From positions 92,640-156,639 of the forward strand of contig CAYTPI010000010.1 of assembly GCA_964439625.1 (NCBI GenBank): a DNA stretch of 64,000 nucleotides, in the 5' to 3' direction. The DNA comes from CAYTPI01 sp964439625. Its GTDB lineage: Bacteria; Chloroflexota; Anaerolineae; Aggregatilineales; UBA3940. Both the position numbers and the translations under genes were made by a program. Shown in pieces: positions 1-8,532 of this stretch. Below the pieces are notes generated by a model that worked only from the letters and a program-made list of their open reading frames with translations, was not told the origin of the DNA and made no database searches. The first letter of the stretch is position 1; each line of letters opens with the position of its first letter.

Positions 1-1
1 A

Positions 2-151
2 GTTCGTAAGCTCACTGATTTGGGCCTCAAGGATGCTAAGGAAATGGTTGAAGGCGTACCAAGCACTGTGCTGGAATTGGTTCCGAAGGATACCGCCGAA
101 GCCGCCAAGGCGGACCTTGAAGCTGCCGGCGCAGTTGTCGAACTGACCTAA
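2..151 (+). CDS. rplL: 50S ribosomal protein L7/L12, C-terminal part (5' end outside window)
   Basis: The open frame enters from the left edge and encodes the last 49 residues of L7/L12, the ribosomal stalk protein that recruits translation GTPases. The frame begins VRKLTDLGLKDAKEMVEG, the C-terminal-domain helix that contacts elongation factors, and ends with the usual 'AAGAVVEL' strand and a TAA stop. A strong terminator follows 44 bases downstream, so this is the end of its transcription unit (normally rplJ-rplL). Only the N-terminal dimerisation domain and hinge are missing, because of the window edge and not because the gene is broken. Confidence 0.95.
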   Translation, partial: VRKLTDLGLKDAKEMVEGVPSTVLELVPKDTAEAAKADLEAAGAVVELT

Positions 152-194
152 ACGTCTATTACAAAAACCTTAAACAACATGTCAGTTATGTTGC

Positions 195-226
195 AAAAAG
201 AGCAGAGTGATTCTGCTCTTTTTGTT
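195..226 (+). terminator. Rho-independent terminator after rplL
   Basis: A stem of AGAGCAGA and TCTGCTCT around a GTGAT loop is flanked by AAAAA before and TTTTT after. The flanking tracts make it potentially bidirectional. It separates the ribosomal operon from the signalling genes. Confidence 0.9.
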
Positions 227-263
227 ATTAGGTTAAATTAAAGTAACCTTCAAGTGTCTTGGC

Positions 264-291
264 TATAATAAAGGGCATCACCCAATATAAT
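264..291 (+). promoter_or_regulatory. Candidate -10 region(s) for the receiver-kinase gene
   Basis: Two perfect TATAAT hexamers lie at 264-269 and 286-291, 19 to 46 bases before the ATG at 310. No well-spaced consensus -35 hexamer accompanies either, so the exact promoter is uncertain. The second would give a leader of only about a dozen bases. Confidence 0.4.
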
Positions 292-309
292 GAACCATCA
301 GATGGGCTC

Positions 310-1422
310 ATGGCAGAAAAGACAATCTTAGTCGTTGAGGACGATCACGCCCTTCTCAACGGCATCTCCGACTTGCTAGATATCTCTGGCTATCATGTTT
401 TACAGGCCCGAAATGGGCTTGAGGCATTAAAGGTGCTGAACGCTAGCGCGTTTCCTGACCTGATTATTTCAGATATCTTCATGCCAAAAATGGATGGCTA
501 TAAGCTGCTGGAGGCCGTGCGTGCCAACCCAGAATGGGTGTCTATTCCTGTCATTTTCCTGACTGCCAAAGGTGAAAAGCAGGACATCCGCGATGGCAAA
601 TTACGCGGTGTCGATGATTACATCCCCAAGCCATTTGATTACGAAGATTTGCTGGCAGCCGTTGAGCGTGGGTTAAGCCGTCAAGCAGAGATGCTTCAGT
701 GGCAAGAGTCGCGGATGGAAGCACTGCGCCAGCACATTCTCAAGATTGTTAATCATGAATTCCGCACACCATTGACCTATATTGTCGCTTACGCTGATCT
801 ACTGGAAAGCAACAATTACGTCCAACAATCTGACGAATTACGCCAGTATATCCGCGGCATTGTGGACGGTACCGAGCGCCTCACCAAGCTCATTGAGAAC
901 TTTCTCGTATTGACCGAACTTGAAAGCGGTTACGGTCGCACCACGTATGATCGACGTGCTGGGGAGATTACCAACCTCAAACCAGTGATTGAAGGGGCAC
1001 TCGCCCGAGCCCGAGCACATACGGTTGTTCGTAGTGTGCGGACTGAAGTAGATGTCACAGGGAGCATTCCAGTTATTTATGGGGATAACGGCTACCTTCA
1101 AGAAGCTGTTTACCAGTTACTAGATAACGCCATCAAGTTCTCACCAAAGAACGAGGGTGCGGTTGTCAATGTGGAGCTTTACTCTGAAAACAAGTATGTC
1201 ATTATTTCCGTATGTGACAACGGCCCTGGCATCCCACAGGAAGAACAAAAGCTTCTCTTTGATCTCTTCTATCAGGTTAACCGAGAGCGTACCGAACAAC
1301 AGGGGTCAGGGGTTGGCTTAACGATTGTCCGCCACATTGCCAAGCTGCACCGTGCCAAAATCAAGATCAAGAGTGCTATTGATTTCGGTAGTTGCTTCGA
1401 ATTATGGATTCCCATCAACTGA
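310..1422 (+). CDS. Cytosolic hybrid receiver-histidine kinase (REC-HisKA-HATPase)
   Basis: A 370-residue protein with an N-terminal receiver domain and a C-terminal histidine kinase. In the receiver (residues 5-120) the phospho-acceptor is D55 (IISDIFMP) and the conserved lysine is K107 (IPKP). The kinase follows: an HisKA helix with the H-box histidine H149 (VNHEFRTPL), then HATPase_c with the N-box (LLDNAIKF, N273), G1 box (DNGPGIP) and G2 box (GSGVGLT). No transmembrane segment or sensor domain is visible, so the input is probably phosphorylation of the receiver by another kinase. The frame is open further upstream, but ATG at 310 starts directly at the receiver fold and is preferred. No partner response regulator is adjacent. 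Confidence 0.9.
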   Translation: MAEKTILVVEDDHALLNGISDLLDISGYHVLQARNGLEALKVLNASAFPDLIISDIFMPKMDGYKLLEAVRANPEWVSIPVIFLTAKGEKQDIRDGKLRGVDDYIPKPFDYEDLLAAVERGLSRQAEMLQWQESRMEALRQHILKIVNHEFRTPLTYIVAYADLLESNNYVQQSDELRQYIRGIVDGTERLTKLIENFLVLTELESGYGRTTYDRRAGEITNLKPVIEGALARARAHTVVRSVRTEVDVTGSIPVIYGDNGYLQEAVYQLLDNAIKFSPKNEGAVVNVELYSENKYVIISVCDNGPGIPQEEQKLLFDLFYQVNRERTEQQGSGVGLTIVRHIAKLHRAKIKIKSAIDFGSCFELWIPIN

Positions 1423-1462
1423 AAGCAATTTCCACGAATTTGTCACAAAAGAACCTCTAGCG

Positions 1463-1492
1463 TTGTTTAGATGGATAGATAGTGCGTATAAA
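1463..1492 (+). promoter_or_regulatory. Candidate sigma-70 type promoter for the ECF sigma operon
   Basis: TTGTTT at 1463-1468 and TATAAA at 1487-1492 are separated by 18 bases. Transcription would start near 1499, giving a leader of about 45 bases to the ATG at 1545. Confidence 0.5.
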
Positions 1493-1544
1493 AACGTACT
1501 GTTGACGAAAGCTTCTCATCGTATTGGAACAAGACCAACATCCT

Positions 1545-2102
1545 ATGACGAGCCTGTCAGATAGCTTGCTGCTTCAGCGCTTCTACGAAACCGGCGACGA
1601 AACCTCCTTCGAGGCCCTGTTTTTGCGCCACTACGATATGGTCTATGGTGTGCTCTATCGCCTGACGGGGACGGCGCAAGTTGCTGAAGAACTCGCACAA
1701 GATGTGTTTCTTAGCTTGTCTCAGAAACGTTTAAAGCGCAGTGAGAATATCGCGGGTTGGTTGTATCGTGTGGCGGTGAATACTGGTTATAACCAACTGA
1801 AAGCGGACTCGCGCCGCTGGAGGCGTGAAGTATCTGTCGTGCGACAAGAAGCAGGTGAGACCGTTAGTGTGCCGGAACAAGCGCTGATCCGCCAGCAAGC
1901 GCAGCAACGGGTACGGGCTGTGCTCGCAATGATGAAGCCTCGTGATGCAAAGATACTTGTCTTACGTGAGTCAGGCTTTCAATACAAAGAGATTGCAGAA
2001 ATCGCTGGAATAAACCCGAAGTCTGTCGGGAAGCTCCTCAGCAGAGCACTAACGACTTTTGAGCTGGCCTACCGTGCTCATTACCCAGACGATCAACTGT
2101 AG
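1545..2102 (+). CDS. ECF-family RNA polymerase sigma factor
   Basis: A 185-residue protein of typical ECF length. Sigma region 2 is at residues 10-75 (LFLRHYDMVYGVLYRLTG, then AEELAQDVFLSL) and sigma region 4 with its helix-turn-helix is at about 125-175 (MKPRDAKILVLRESGFQYKE, then IAGINPKSVGKLLSRA). An upstream in-frame TTG at 1524 exists, but ATG at 1545 aligns better with the family's N-terminus. The next gene starts 14 bases after the stop and encodes a single-pass membrane protein, the usual arrangement for an ECF sigma factor and its membrane anti-sigma. The regulon is not apparent, although the ABC genes behind the next terminator are possible targets. Confidence 0.88.
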   Translation: MTSLSDSLLLQRFYETGDETSFEALFLRHYDMVYGVLYRLTGTAQVAEELAQDVFLSLSQKRLKRSENIAGWLYRVAVNTGYNQLKADSRRWRREVSVVRQEAGETVSVPEQALIRQQAQQRVRAVLAMMKPRDAKILVLRESGFQYKEIAEIAGINPKSVGKLLSRALTTFELAYRAHYPDDQL

Positions 2103-2115
2103 ATTGAGAAGTGCC

Positions 2116-3231
2116 ATGCAAGAAGACACAGACCTAAACGAAATCATGCTGCGTTACCTCGATCGCGATCTCTCACCTGTTGAGCGTCAGGTAGTAGAGG
2201 AGCGGCTCAAGGTCGACCCAGCTTACCAGTCCGCCTTTGATGCGATTCAGCAGCAAACGGCATTTGCCAAGGAACAGTTCAAACACCTTGCACTGACCCA
2301 TAAGCCGAACGCTCAACTTGCACTTAACCGTATGAACGTCAGAATTACAGAGGAAAAGAGGTATCAGATGAATACTCGTATGCGCCGCATCGCTGCGGTT
2401 GCCACTGTTGCAATTGTATTAGCTGGCTCATTGACTTTTGCGCCTGTGCGCGCACTTGCCAGTGACCTACTGGCAGTCTTCCGTGTAGAACGTTTCGTGG
2501 TCGTCAATGTGGATGATGCCCGCCTTGATGAACTCGAAGCGGCATTTGAATCACTCGATACAGAAGAACTGGTCTTTGGGGATAAAGAAACAATCCGCGA
2601 AGCTGGTGAACCAACCACAGTCGCCACCATCGCTGAAGCAGAAGCCCAAGTTGGCTTTAGCCTCCGTATACCAGAAGGCTATGGTGAGCCAACTGAGATC
2701 GCTGTTCAGGGTGGCTCTCAGTATGCCTATACCCCGAACGTCGAAGACATGCGCCAAGTATATAGTGCCGTTGGCCTCGACCCAGAAGTTCTGCCATCAG
2801 ATATTGATGGTCAGCGCTTTGAAATCACCAGAGAGGCCGGTGCTATGCTAATGTACGAGACGGAAGACGGCTCGTTCATGGTGGCACAAGCTGGTGCACC
2901 GACGACCGTTATCCCAGATGGCATCAATACAGATGACCTAGCTGTTGCGGTTCTCCAACTGTTGGGCATGTCTGAGGCAGAAGCCCAAGCAATGGCAGCC
3001 AATATCGATTTCTCAACGACGCTGCTGCTGCCTGTCCCTACTTCGAAGGTGGAGCGCGTCCGTGAGATCACAGTCGATGGCGTCACAGGTGTTATCTTTG
3101 AGGGCGGCTGGGACGAGGCAGAAGACGAGTGGAGTGGCTCAGTATTGACATGGCAGAATAACGGCATCGTCTATGCCATTGCCGCCGATGGCAACCTGAC
3201 CCCCGTCGAGATCGCTGCAACACTCAACTAA
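2116..3231 (+). CDS. Putative membrane-anchored anti-sigma factor
   Basis: A 371-residue protein. The N-terminal ~80 residues are cytosolic and start with a short helical segment (IMLRYLDRDLSPVERQ) like the head of anti-sigma/zinc-finger domains, but lack the His-Cys-Cys zinc ligands. A single transmembrane helix lies at about residues 92-115 (AAVATVAIVLAGSLTF), followed by a 250-residue acidic extracytoplasmic domain that resembles the DUF4367-type C-terminal part of other anti-sigma-like proteins. It is co-directional with the ECF sigma gene at 14 bases, and the pairing supports the role more than sequence identity does. ATG at 2116 was chosen. A strong terminator ends the two-gene unit. 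Confidence 0.65.
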   Translation: MQEDTDLNEIMLRYLDRDLSPVERQVVEERLKVDPAYQSAFDAIQQQTAFAKEQFKHLALTHKPNAQLALNRMNVRITEEKRYQMNTRMRRIAAVATVAIVLAGSLTFAPVRALASDLLAVFRVERFVVVNVDDARLDELEAAFESLDTEELVFGDKETIREAGEPTTVATIAEAEAQVGFSLRIPEGYGEPTEIAVQGGSQYAYTPNVEDMRQVYSAVGLDPEVLPSDIDGQRFEITREAGAMLMYETEDGSFMVAQAGAPTTVIPDGINTDDLAVAVLQLLGMSEAEAQAMAANIDFSTTLLLPVPTSKVERVREITVDGVTGVIFEGGWDEAEDEWSGSVLTWQNNGIVYAIAADGNLTPVEIAATLN

Positions 3232-3247
3232 TTTGTGTATTGGTATC

Positions 3248-3295
3248 GCACAGTGTGGTAGATGTACAGTCCGCCACACTGTGTTTTCTTTTTTA
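3248..3295 (+). terminator. Rho-independent terminator after the sigma/anti-sigma pair
   Basis: ACAGTGTGG and CCACACTGT form a perfect 9-bp stem around a loop of about 14 bases, followed by TTTTCTTTTTT. Confidence 0.9.
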
Positions 3296-3319
3296 ATCTA
3301 ACATTGGTATGGGAACGCT

Positions 3320-4327
3320 ATGGCTGGAAATGCAATCGAAACATTTGAATTAAGAAAAGTGTATAACGAGGATAAAGTCGCTGTGCAAAGCCTCACCCTG
3401 AACGTCAAACGTGGTGAGGTTTTTGGCTACCTGGGGCCGAATGGCGCTGGCAAAACCACATCAATCAAAATGCTGTTGGGTCTCGTCTCACCGACCGCAG
3501 GCAGCGGCCTATTACTGGGTAAACCGATTGGCACCCCAGAGGTCAGAGGAAAAGTCGGGTTCCTGCCGGAACACTTTCGCTTCCATGAATGGATGCAGAT
3601 CGATGAGTTCCTCGACTTCCACGGCAAACTCTATGGGATGAGCAAAGCCGACCGAGCCGAGCGCATTCCGTATCTGCTCGAATTAGTTGACCTCAAAGAT
3701 GTGGGTAAGAAACGTCTGGGTAATTTTTCAAAGGGCATGACCCAGCGGGCCGGATTGGCGATGTCATTGTTGCCGCGTCCGGATATTGTCTTCCTCGATG
3801 AACCAACCTCCGGCCTAGACCCGTTTGGCAGGCTACTTGTGCGTGATGTCATTCGCACCGCCCGTGATGAAGGCACCACCGTCTTTCTGAACTCACACTT
3901 GTTGGGTGAGGTAGAAGTTACCTGTGATCGCGTCGCCTTTATCCGCTTAGGCAAAGTCGTCAAAGCGGGGTCTATCGATGAACTCTCAGGTGGCTTAGTG
4001 CGCGTCATTGTGCGTTTCGAGAATTATCAAGAGCGCTTCATGAATGCTCTAACCGAGTGGGGTACGCTGATCAACCATGACACCATCCCAAAGAAGTTCG
4101 GTGAACGAGACATTGTCATTAGCTTGCCAGATGAACCTTACATCGCCCAATTAATTGAATGGCTGGTTGGGCAGCATATCCCGATCTATGGGGTTGTGCC
4201 GCAGCGTTTGTCACTTGAAGATCTGTTCGTCCAGATAATGAGCGATAAGCAACAAGAGCAAACAGCACCTACAAGTACGCCATTGCAGGTAGAGCAACCA
4301 GAGACACAAGAGGTGATGGTACCATGA
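3320..4327 (+). CDS. ABC transporter ATP-binding protein (ABC-2/CcmA-like)
   Basis: A 335-residue ATPase with Walker A GPNGAGKT (39-46), signature NFSKGM (135-140), Walker B IVFLDE (156-161) with catalytic E161, and the switch histidine in NSHLLGE (H193). The C-terminal 100 residues match the regulatory extension seen in drug- or polymer-export ATPases. It overlaps the permease gene by four bases (ATGA), so the two are translationally coupled and form one exporter, probably as a dimer of each. The substrate cannot be read from the sequence. The C-terminal tail is Gln/Thr/Pro-rich. Confidence 0.9.
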   Translation: MAGNAIETFELRKVYNEDKVAVQSLTLNVKRGEVFGYLGPNGAGKTTSIKMLLGLVSPTAGSGLLLGKPIGTPEVRGKVGFLPEHFRFHEWMQIDEFLDFHGKLYGMSKADRAERIPYLLELVDLKDVGKKRLGNFSKGMTQRAGLAMSLLPRPDIVFLDEPTSGLDPFGRLLVRDVIRTARDEGTTVFLNSHLLGEVEVTCDRVAFIRLGKVVKAGSIDELSGGLVRVIVRFENYQERFMNALTEWGTLINHDTIPKKFGERDIVISLPDEPYIAQLIEWLVGQHIPIYGVVPQRLSLEDLFVQIMSDKQQEQTAPTSTPLQVEQPETQEVMVP

Positions 4328-5175
4328 CGACCATCAGCCGGATTTCCACGATGACCGACCTGACCTTCCGCGAAGCCCGGCGCCGTTGCCTATTGTGGTT
4401 GGGACTTGGCTTAGGGCTAGCATTCGTAGCGCTTTATGCGACAGGATATTATTTCGCCTACCGTGATTTCACCCGTGAGGTGCCGATTCAAACCGATGTG
4501 ATCACCAACCAATTTGCGAATGCCTTTCTTTCTGCAGGCCTATACGTCGTCAACTTTTTGATTGTTGTGGTCACCGTTCTGACGTCGGTTGGGTCTATCT
4601 CATCCGAGGTACAGAACAACACGATCCATGCGATTGCGGCCAAGCCGATCCGCCGCTGGGAGATCATCATGGGCAAGTGGCTCGGTTATGCCCTGATGGT
4701 GATGCTGTACACACTGATTCTTGCCATTGGTCCGATTCTGACAGTCTATGTTGTTAGCGGCTACTTGCCTGCCAACCCGGTTCTGGTGATTGTTATTCTC
4801 GTCCTTGAATGTTTTGTGATCCTCAGCCTAACGATGCTCGCCAGCACTTTGATGAGCACCTTAGCCGCTGGTGTGGTTGCCTTCATGCTGTATGGGCTGG
4901 CATTCATCGGTGGTTGGGTCGAGCAAATCGGCTCTTTCTTCGATAGTCGCACGGCTGTTGATCTTGGGATTGCATCGAGCTTACTGGTGCCTAGCGAGGC
5001 CCTTTGGCGCTACGCGTCGGTTATCATGCAGCCAAGCCAAGTACCCGATGCGGCCTTCGTTAGTCCGTTTACATCAACCACGCAACCCTCAACAGCATTT
5101 GTAATCTATGCGATTGTGTATACAGTGGCCTTACTTGGTGTATCAATGTGGGTGTTCACGGAGAAAGACTTTTAG
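4324..5175 (+). CDS. ABC-2 family transporter permease
   Basis: A 283-residue integral membrane protein with about six hydrophobic segments. The first is near residues 21-42 (LLWLGLGLGLAFVALYATGY) and the last is at the C-terminus (VYTVALLGVSMWVF). Between helices 2 and 3 lies a conserved-looking cytosolic loop (SSEVQNNTIHAIAAKPIRRW) typical of ABC-2 permeases that coordinate with an ATPase lacking fused membrane domains. The ATG overlaps the TGA of the ATPase gene. It ends just before the converging tRNA-Val unit. Confidence 0.88.
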   Translation: MTTISRISTMTDLTFREARRRCLLWLGLGLGLAFVALYATGYYFAYRDFTREVPIQTDVITNQFANAFLSAGLYVVNFLIVVVTVLTSVGSISSEVQNNTIHAIAAKPIRRWEIIMGKWLGYALMVMLYTLILAIGPILTVYVVSGYLPANPVLVIVILVLECFVILSLTMLASTLMSTLAAGVVAFMLYGLAFIGGWVEQIGSFFDSRTAVDLGIASSLLVPSEALWRYASVIMQPSQVPDAAFVSPFTSTTQPSTAFVIYAIVYTVALLGVSMWVFTEKDF

Positions 5176-5183
5176 CCGCAATG

Positions 5184-5207
5184 AAAAACGCCACACCCTT
5201 GTGGCGT
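5184..5207 (-). terminator. Rho-independent terminator of the tRNA-Val unit
   Basis: On the minus strand a CGCCACA/TGTGGCG stem with a short loop is followed directly by TTTTT (plus-strand AAAAA at 5184-5188). It lies six bases beyond the tRNA 3' end. Confidence 0.85.
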
Positions 5208-5212
5208 CGGAG

Positions 5213-5286
5213 TGGGCGATACAGGACTTGAACCTGTGACCTCATCGATGTCAACGATGCGCTCTAGCCAACTGAGCTAATCGCCC
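5213..5286 (-). tRNA. tRNA-Val (anticodon GAC)
   Basis: Read on the minus strand, a full cloverleaf is visible: acceptor GGGCGAT/ATCGCCC with discriminator A, D arm GCTC...GAGC, anticodon stem CATCG/CGATG around loop TTGACAT (anticodon GAC), and T arm ACAGG-TTCAAGT-CCTGT. The CCA end is not encoded. It has its own promoter and terminator. Confidence 0.96.
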
Positions 5287-5304
5287 TTAAATAACTGGAT
5301 GATA

Positions 5305-5333
5305 ATTATACGCACTGAGTCATTGTTCGTCAA
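5305..5333 (-). promoter_or_regulatory. Consensus promoter of tRNA-Val
   Basis: On the minus strand, TTGACG (5328-5333) and TATAAT (5305-5310) are separated by 17 bases, almost a perfect sigma-70 type consensus. It ends 18 bases before the tRNA 5' end. Confidence 0.88.
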
Positions 5334-5685
5334 TGGTTTGGTGCATTTTTCACAGGCCAATTACCCCAAAATCCCTCGCCTGCGTGGCTAAAGTTGTAGG
5401 ATATTACACAAAAAAACAGGCCAACTTGAGCGTTAAAAGTGCCTTCCAAGATGCGCGAGTAATGCTAAGTGAGACGCTGAAGCATCTTACCTTAGTGCAA
5501 CTGATTATAATCTAGAGTGATTTGATGTGATGACTCTAGTGTAGCCAATAGCATGTTGATTTCAACGTATACTGGTTAAGATAATACCAATGAAATATCA
5601 CTTCTTATGCAGTTCCAAGCAACAGACCACGGAATTTCTGCGTAGAAGCTATTTGAACTCATAACCAAGAATAGTAAGACACCCT
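5334..5685. other. Non-coding gap before the PP2C-FN3 gene
   Basis: No convincing gene is seen in these 350 bases. A TATAAT hexamer at 5506-5511 runs directly into an inverted repeat, CTAGAGT (5512-5518) with ACTCTAG (5533-5539). This could be a start site with a hairpin or operator. A second weak AT-rich stretch lies near 5565-5585. Nothing identifies a known RNA. Confidence 0.4.
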
Positions 5686-8478
5686 ATGAACTTTGAGCGC
5701 TCTGAAGTTGTCCCTATCCGAACGCAAAAAGTGCCTCAAAATATCGAGACACCCGTGACGTTTGCTGCCGTACCCAACGCCTATGTGCGCTATGCGTATG
5801 CGCGTTCCAGCGAAAGCATGAATGCCCAAACTGACGGGCAAGACTATTTGTGCTTCAAACACAACGATCAGCGCTTGGTGTTTGTCGTCTGTGATGGCGT
5901 TGGCTCGTCATTTTGCGGCAATCTCGCGGCGCGTATCCTCGGTGATAATCTGCTGGATTGGCTTTGGGCGCTTGACATCGAGTACCTTGGCGGCGAAGCG
6001 GCACTGGTTGAGTCAGCTACGGCGTATCTCAATAACAAACTGCAAAAGCAAGCTCAATTAGAAGTCGAAGAGTACGAAATCCCTGGCTCTGATCAAATGA
6101 ACGCTTTGATTTTGCAAGCGCTCAACGCTCAGCGAGCCTATGGCAGCGAAGCGATCTTCGTCGCCGGGCGCATTGACCACCCCGGCCCGATGATGATCGA
6201 TGGGTTGGCGTCCTTCATCTGGATGGGTGACTCCCAACTGCACCTCTATGATCGTGACGAGCAAGAAATTGATATCGATGCCACATGGACAAGTGGCAAC
6301 CGCTTCTCGACGGTGCAGGGTACCAAAGGCACCATGAGTGGCTGGATGCAGCCTTGGACGGCGATCAGCCGGGTGACGGCTTTCAGTGATGGGCTAACAG
6401 CGCACGTCGAGGGTGTCGCTGGTTACTCGGATACCAAGCTGGATCGCGAAATTCATATAGGGTCACGGCTGGCAACCAGCGATGATGTTTCTTTCATTGA
6501 TATCGTGCTGCGTACGCCAACCTACGAAGGCTACCCACACGGCGAAATCCCCGACCGTCAAAGTGAGCGCCCGCACCTGCAATCGATCTGGAACCCGAAG
6601 GGCAGCGATAGCTTCGAGTTGACGTGGAACTGGCCCGCAGATAAAAAAGCCAGCTTCCTCATCCAAGAAGCCCGCAACCCTGCCCTAGCGGATGCTGTTA
6701 CGCACGAAGTCATACAGGGGCAAACCAGTTGGCGACCTCAGGAAGATATTCAGCCAGGCGTCTATTACTATCGGGTGCGGGCTGTACCCAAGCGAGGCCC
6801 ACTGACGCCATGGAGTGAACTGCGCCATACCAAGGTAGCATACCCACCACCTGCCGCCCCTACATTGACGATGGTAGATGTCGAGTCAACATCACCGACG
6901 CTCAACTGGACTGAGGAAGGCGATGCGCTCGATTACATGCTTGAGCGTTCAACTGACTCAGCTTTTACAGCGTTTGATATCGTCTACGAGGGACGCGGTA
7001 CCAACTGGGTGCAAGCGAACACTATCGAACCAAACACTTACTTTTTCCGAGTGCGAGCCATCTCGGATGGTGGCCCGAGCGCCTACAGCGAGCAGGTTGA
7101 GGTGGAAATCACGCTGCCGCCGCCGCCTGTTCCGCAGTTGGGTGTGGCTGGCTTTGGAGGGGCATCTGGCTATGAACTACGGTGGCAGTCAAGCCCGGGC
7201 GCAACCTACTATGAAGTCGAACAAGCTGACCTCAATAGTGATGACATCGAGGTCAGTCGTGTTGACGACATCCGTTACCATGTCGCTGGTAATAACTATG
7301 GTGAGTTCGCTTTCAGGGTGCGAGCTTGCCATCAATACGGTTGCAGCGATTGGAGCAACCCGCAGGAAATTTACATTGTGCCCCCTGCACCGATGCAAGC
7401 ACCATCATTGCGTGTCGAAGATGCGGACGATGAAGGCAATACTCGCTTTGTATGGTCTGAGGTAGCAAACGCCACTCGCTACGAGATTGAAAGCGCAGCG
7501 ACTGACACCTTCGTTGATGCCGCCACCCAGAGCACTGATAAAACATCGATTGACTTTGATACGAGCAACCCCGGCAAATTACTCGTCCGGGTACGTGCCG
7601 TCAATAAGGGAGGCCGTGGCCCTTGGAGCACCTTCCAGATGGTAACAACTACGCCGGAAATCCCCGCTTGGATCGAGGCGAAAGCCGACGACGAGGCCAA
7701 CACTATTGAATTGGGGTGGGCATCGGTTGCTGGTTTAGTTGATTACCGCCTTGAAATGAGAGACGCAAGCAGCACACGCACAATCTACTTTGGTGAAGAA
7801 ACACACCACACGTTTGATTTGGCAGAGATTAATGGGCGTGAAGCCCTGTTCCGCATACGTGCTGAAGTAGACAGCAATATTTATAGCGATTGGCAAGTTA
7901 GTGATGCTCTTGCGGTCGGTGCTGGACAAGGGCGGATTGAAATCGCTATGCCCCAACTCGACGATCAAGGCCAGATCAAGTTGAACTGGAACACTGTCGC
8001 TAACGCTGATCACTACGAGGTTGACACAGCAATGGACGCGACCTTCACCAACGCCAAAACACAACGGGTATCAACGACATCAGCCACGATTTACGCAGCT
8101 GCCGCTGGAACCTATCACTTCCGCGCTCGCGCTGTGATCAAAGGACGGCCTGCCGCAACCAGCCAACCTGTTTCGATTGAGGTCATTCGCTCAACCGCAC
8201 CGCAGATGTTCCAGCCTGCGACTCTAAACAATCAAACGACGTTTGAGCTTACGTGGCGGGGTGTCCCCGGCACAGACTATTATGAGTTCCAGGAATCGCG
8301 CTCGCCCGACTTCACTGAAGCAGTAACGCATAAAGCCAAAATATTTCATCCCAGTCAAAAGGTTGCCTTACCCATGGATAAGCGGCTGGGGTCAACATTC
8401 CATTACCGGGTGCGTTCCGTTGGTAAAGATGAACAGCCCAGCCCATGGAGCAATGTCGTCAGTTTTGACGTCAAGTAA
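5686..8478 (+). CDS. PP2C-type phosphatase domain fused to seven FN3-like modules
   Basis: A 930-residue protein. Residues ~30-280 are a PP2C-like Ser/Thr phosphatase with the metal-binding motifs kept: VVCDGVGS (D70), WMGDSQ (D182), FSDGLT (D235) and SDDVSF (D266/D267). The rest (~300-930) is seven fibronectin-III-like repeats. Each has a Trp in the early strand and a closing strand of the type YYYRVRAV, YFFRVRAI, FAFRVRAC, LLVRVRAV, LFRIRAEV, YHFRARAV or FHYRVRSV, usually followed by WS. There is no signal peptide or membrane helix, so the FN3 array is probably cytosolic, which is unusual. The kinase gene starts 54 bases downstream and also carries an FN3-like module, so the two likely act on a common target in opposite directions. 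Confidence 0.85.
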   Translation: MNFERSEVVPIRTQKVPQNIETPVTFAAVPNAYVRYAYARSSESMNAQTDGQDYLCFKHNDQRLVFVVCDGVGSSFCGNLAARILGDNLLDWLWALDIEYLGGEAALVESATAYLNNKLQKQAQLEVEEYEIPGSDQMNALILQALNAQRAYGSEAIFVAGRIDHPGPMMIDGLASFIWMGDSQLHLYDRDEQEIDIDATWTSGNRFSTVQGTKGTMSGWMQPWTAISRVTAFSDGLTAHVEGVAGYSDTKLDREIHIGSRLATSDDVSFIDIVLRTPTYEGYPHGEIPDRQSERPHLQSIWNPKGSDSFELTWNWPADKKASFLIQEARNPALADAVTHEVIQGQTSWRPQEDIQPGVYYYRVRAVPKRGPLTPWSELRHTKVAYPPPAAPTLTMVDVESTSPTLNWTEEGDALDYMLERSTDSAFTAFDIVYEGRGTNWVQANTIEPNTYFFRVRAISDGGPSAYSEQVEVEITLPPPPVPQLGVAGFGGASGYELRWQSSPGATYYEVEQADLNSDDIEVSRVDDIRYHVAGNNYGEFAFRVRACHQYGCSDWSNPQEIYIVPPAPMQAPSLRVEDADDEGNTRFVWSEVANATRYEIESAATDTFVDAATQSTDKTSIDFDTSNPGKLLVRVRAVNKGGRGPWSTFQMVTTTPEIPAWIEAKADDEANTIELGWASVAGLVDYRLEMRDASSTRTIYFGEETHHTFDLAEINGREALFRIRAEVDSNIYSDWQVSDALAVGAGQGRIEIAMPQLDDQGQIKLNWNTVANADHYEVDTAMDATFTNAKTQRVSTTSATIYAAAAGTYHFRARAVIKGRPAATSQPVSIEVIRSTAPQMFQPATLNNQTTFELTWRGVPGTDYYEFQESRSPDFTEAVTHKAKIFHPSQKVALPMDKRLGSTFHYRVRSVGKDEQPSPWSNVVSFDVK

Positions 8479-8532
8479 TGCTATGTCTGTTTACTGGTAT
8501 AAGCATCTTTTTGCACTATAGGAAATACTAAA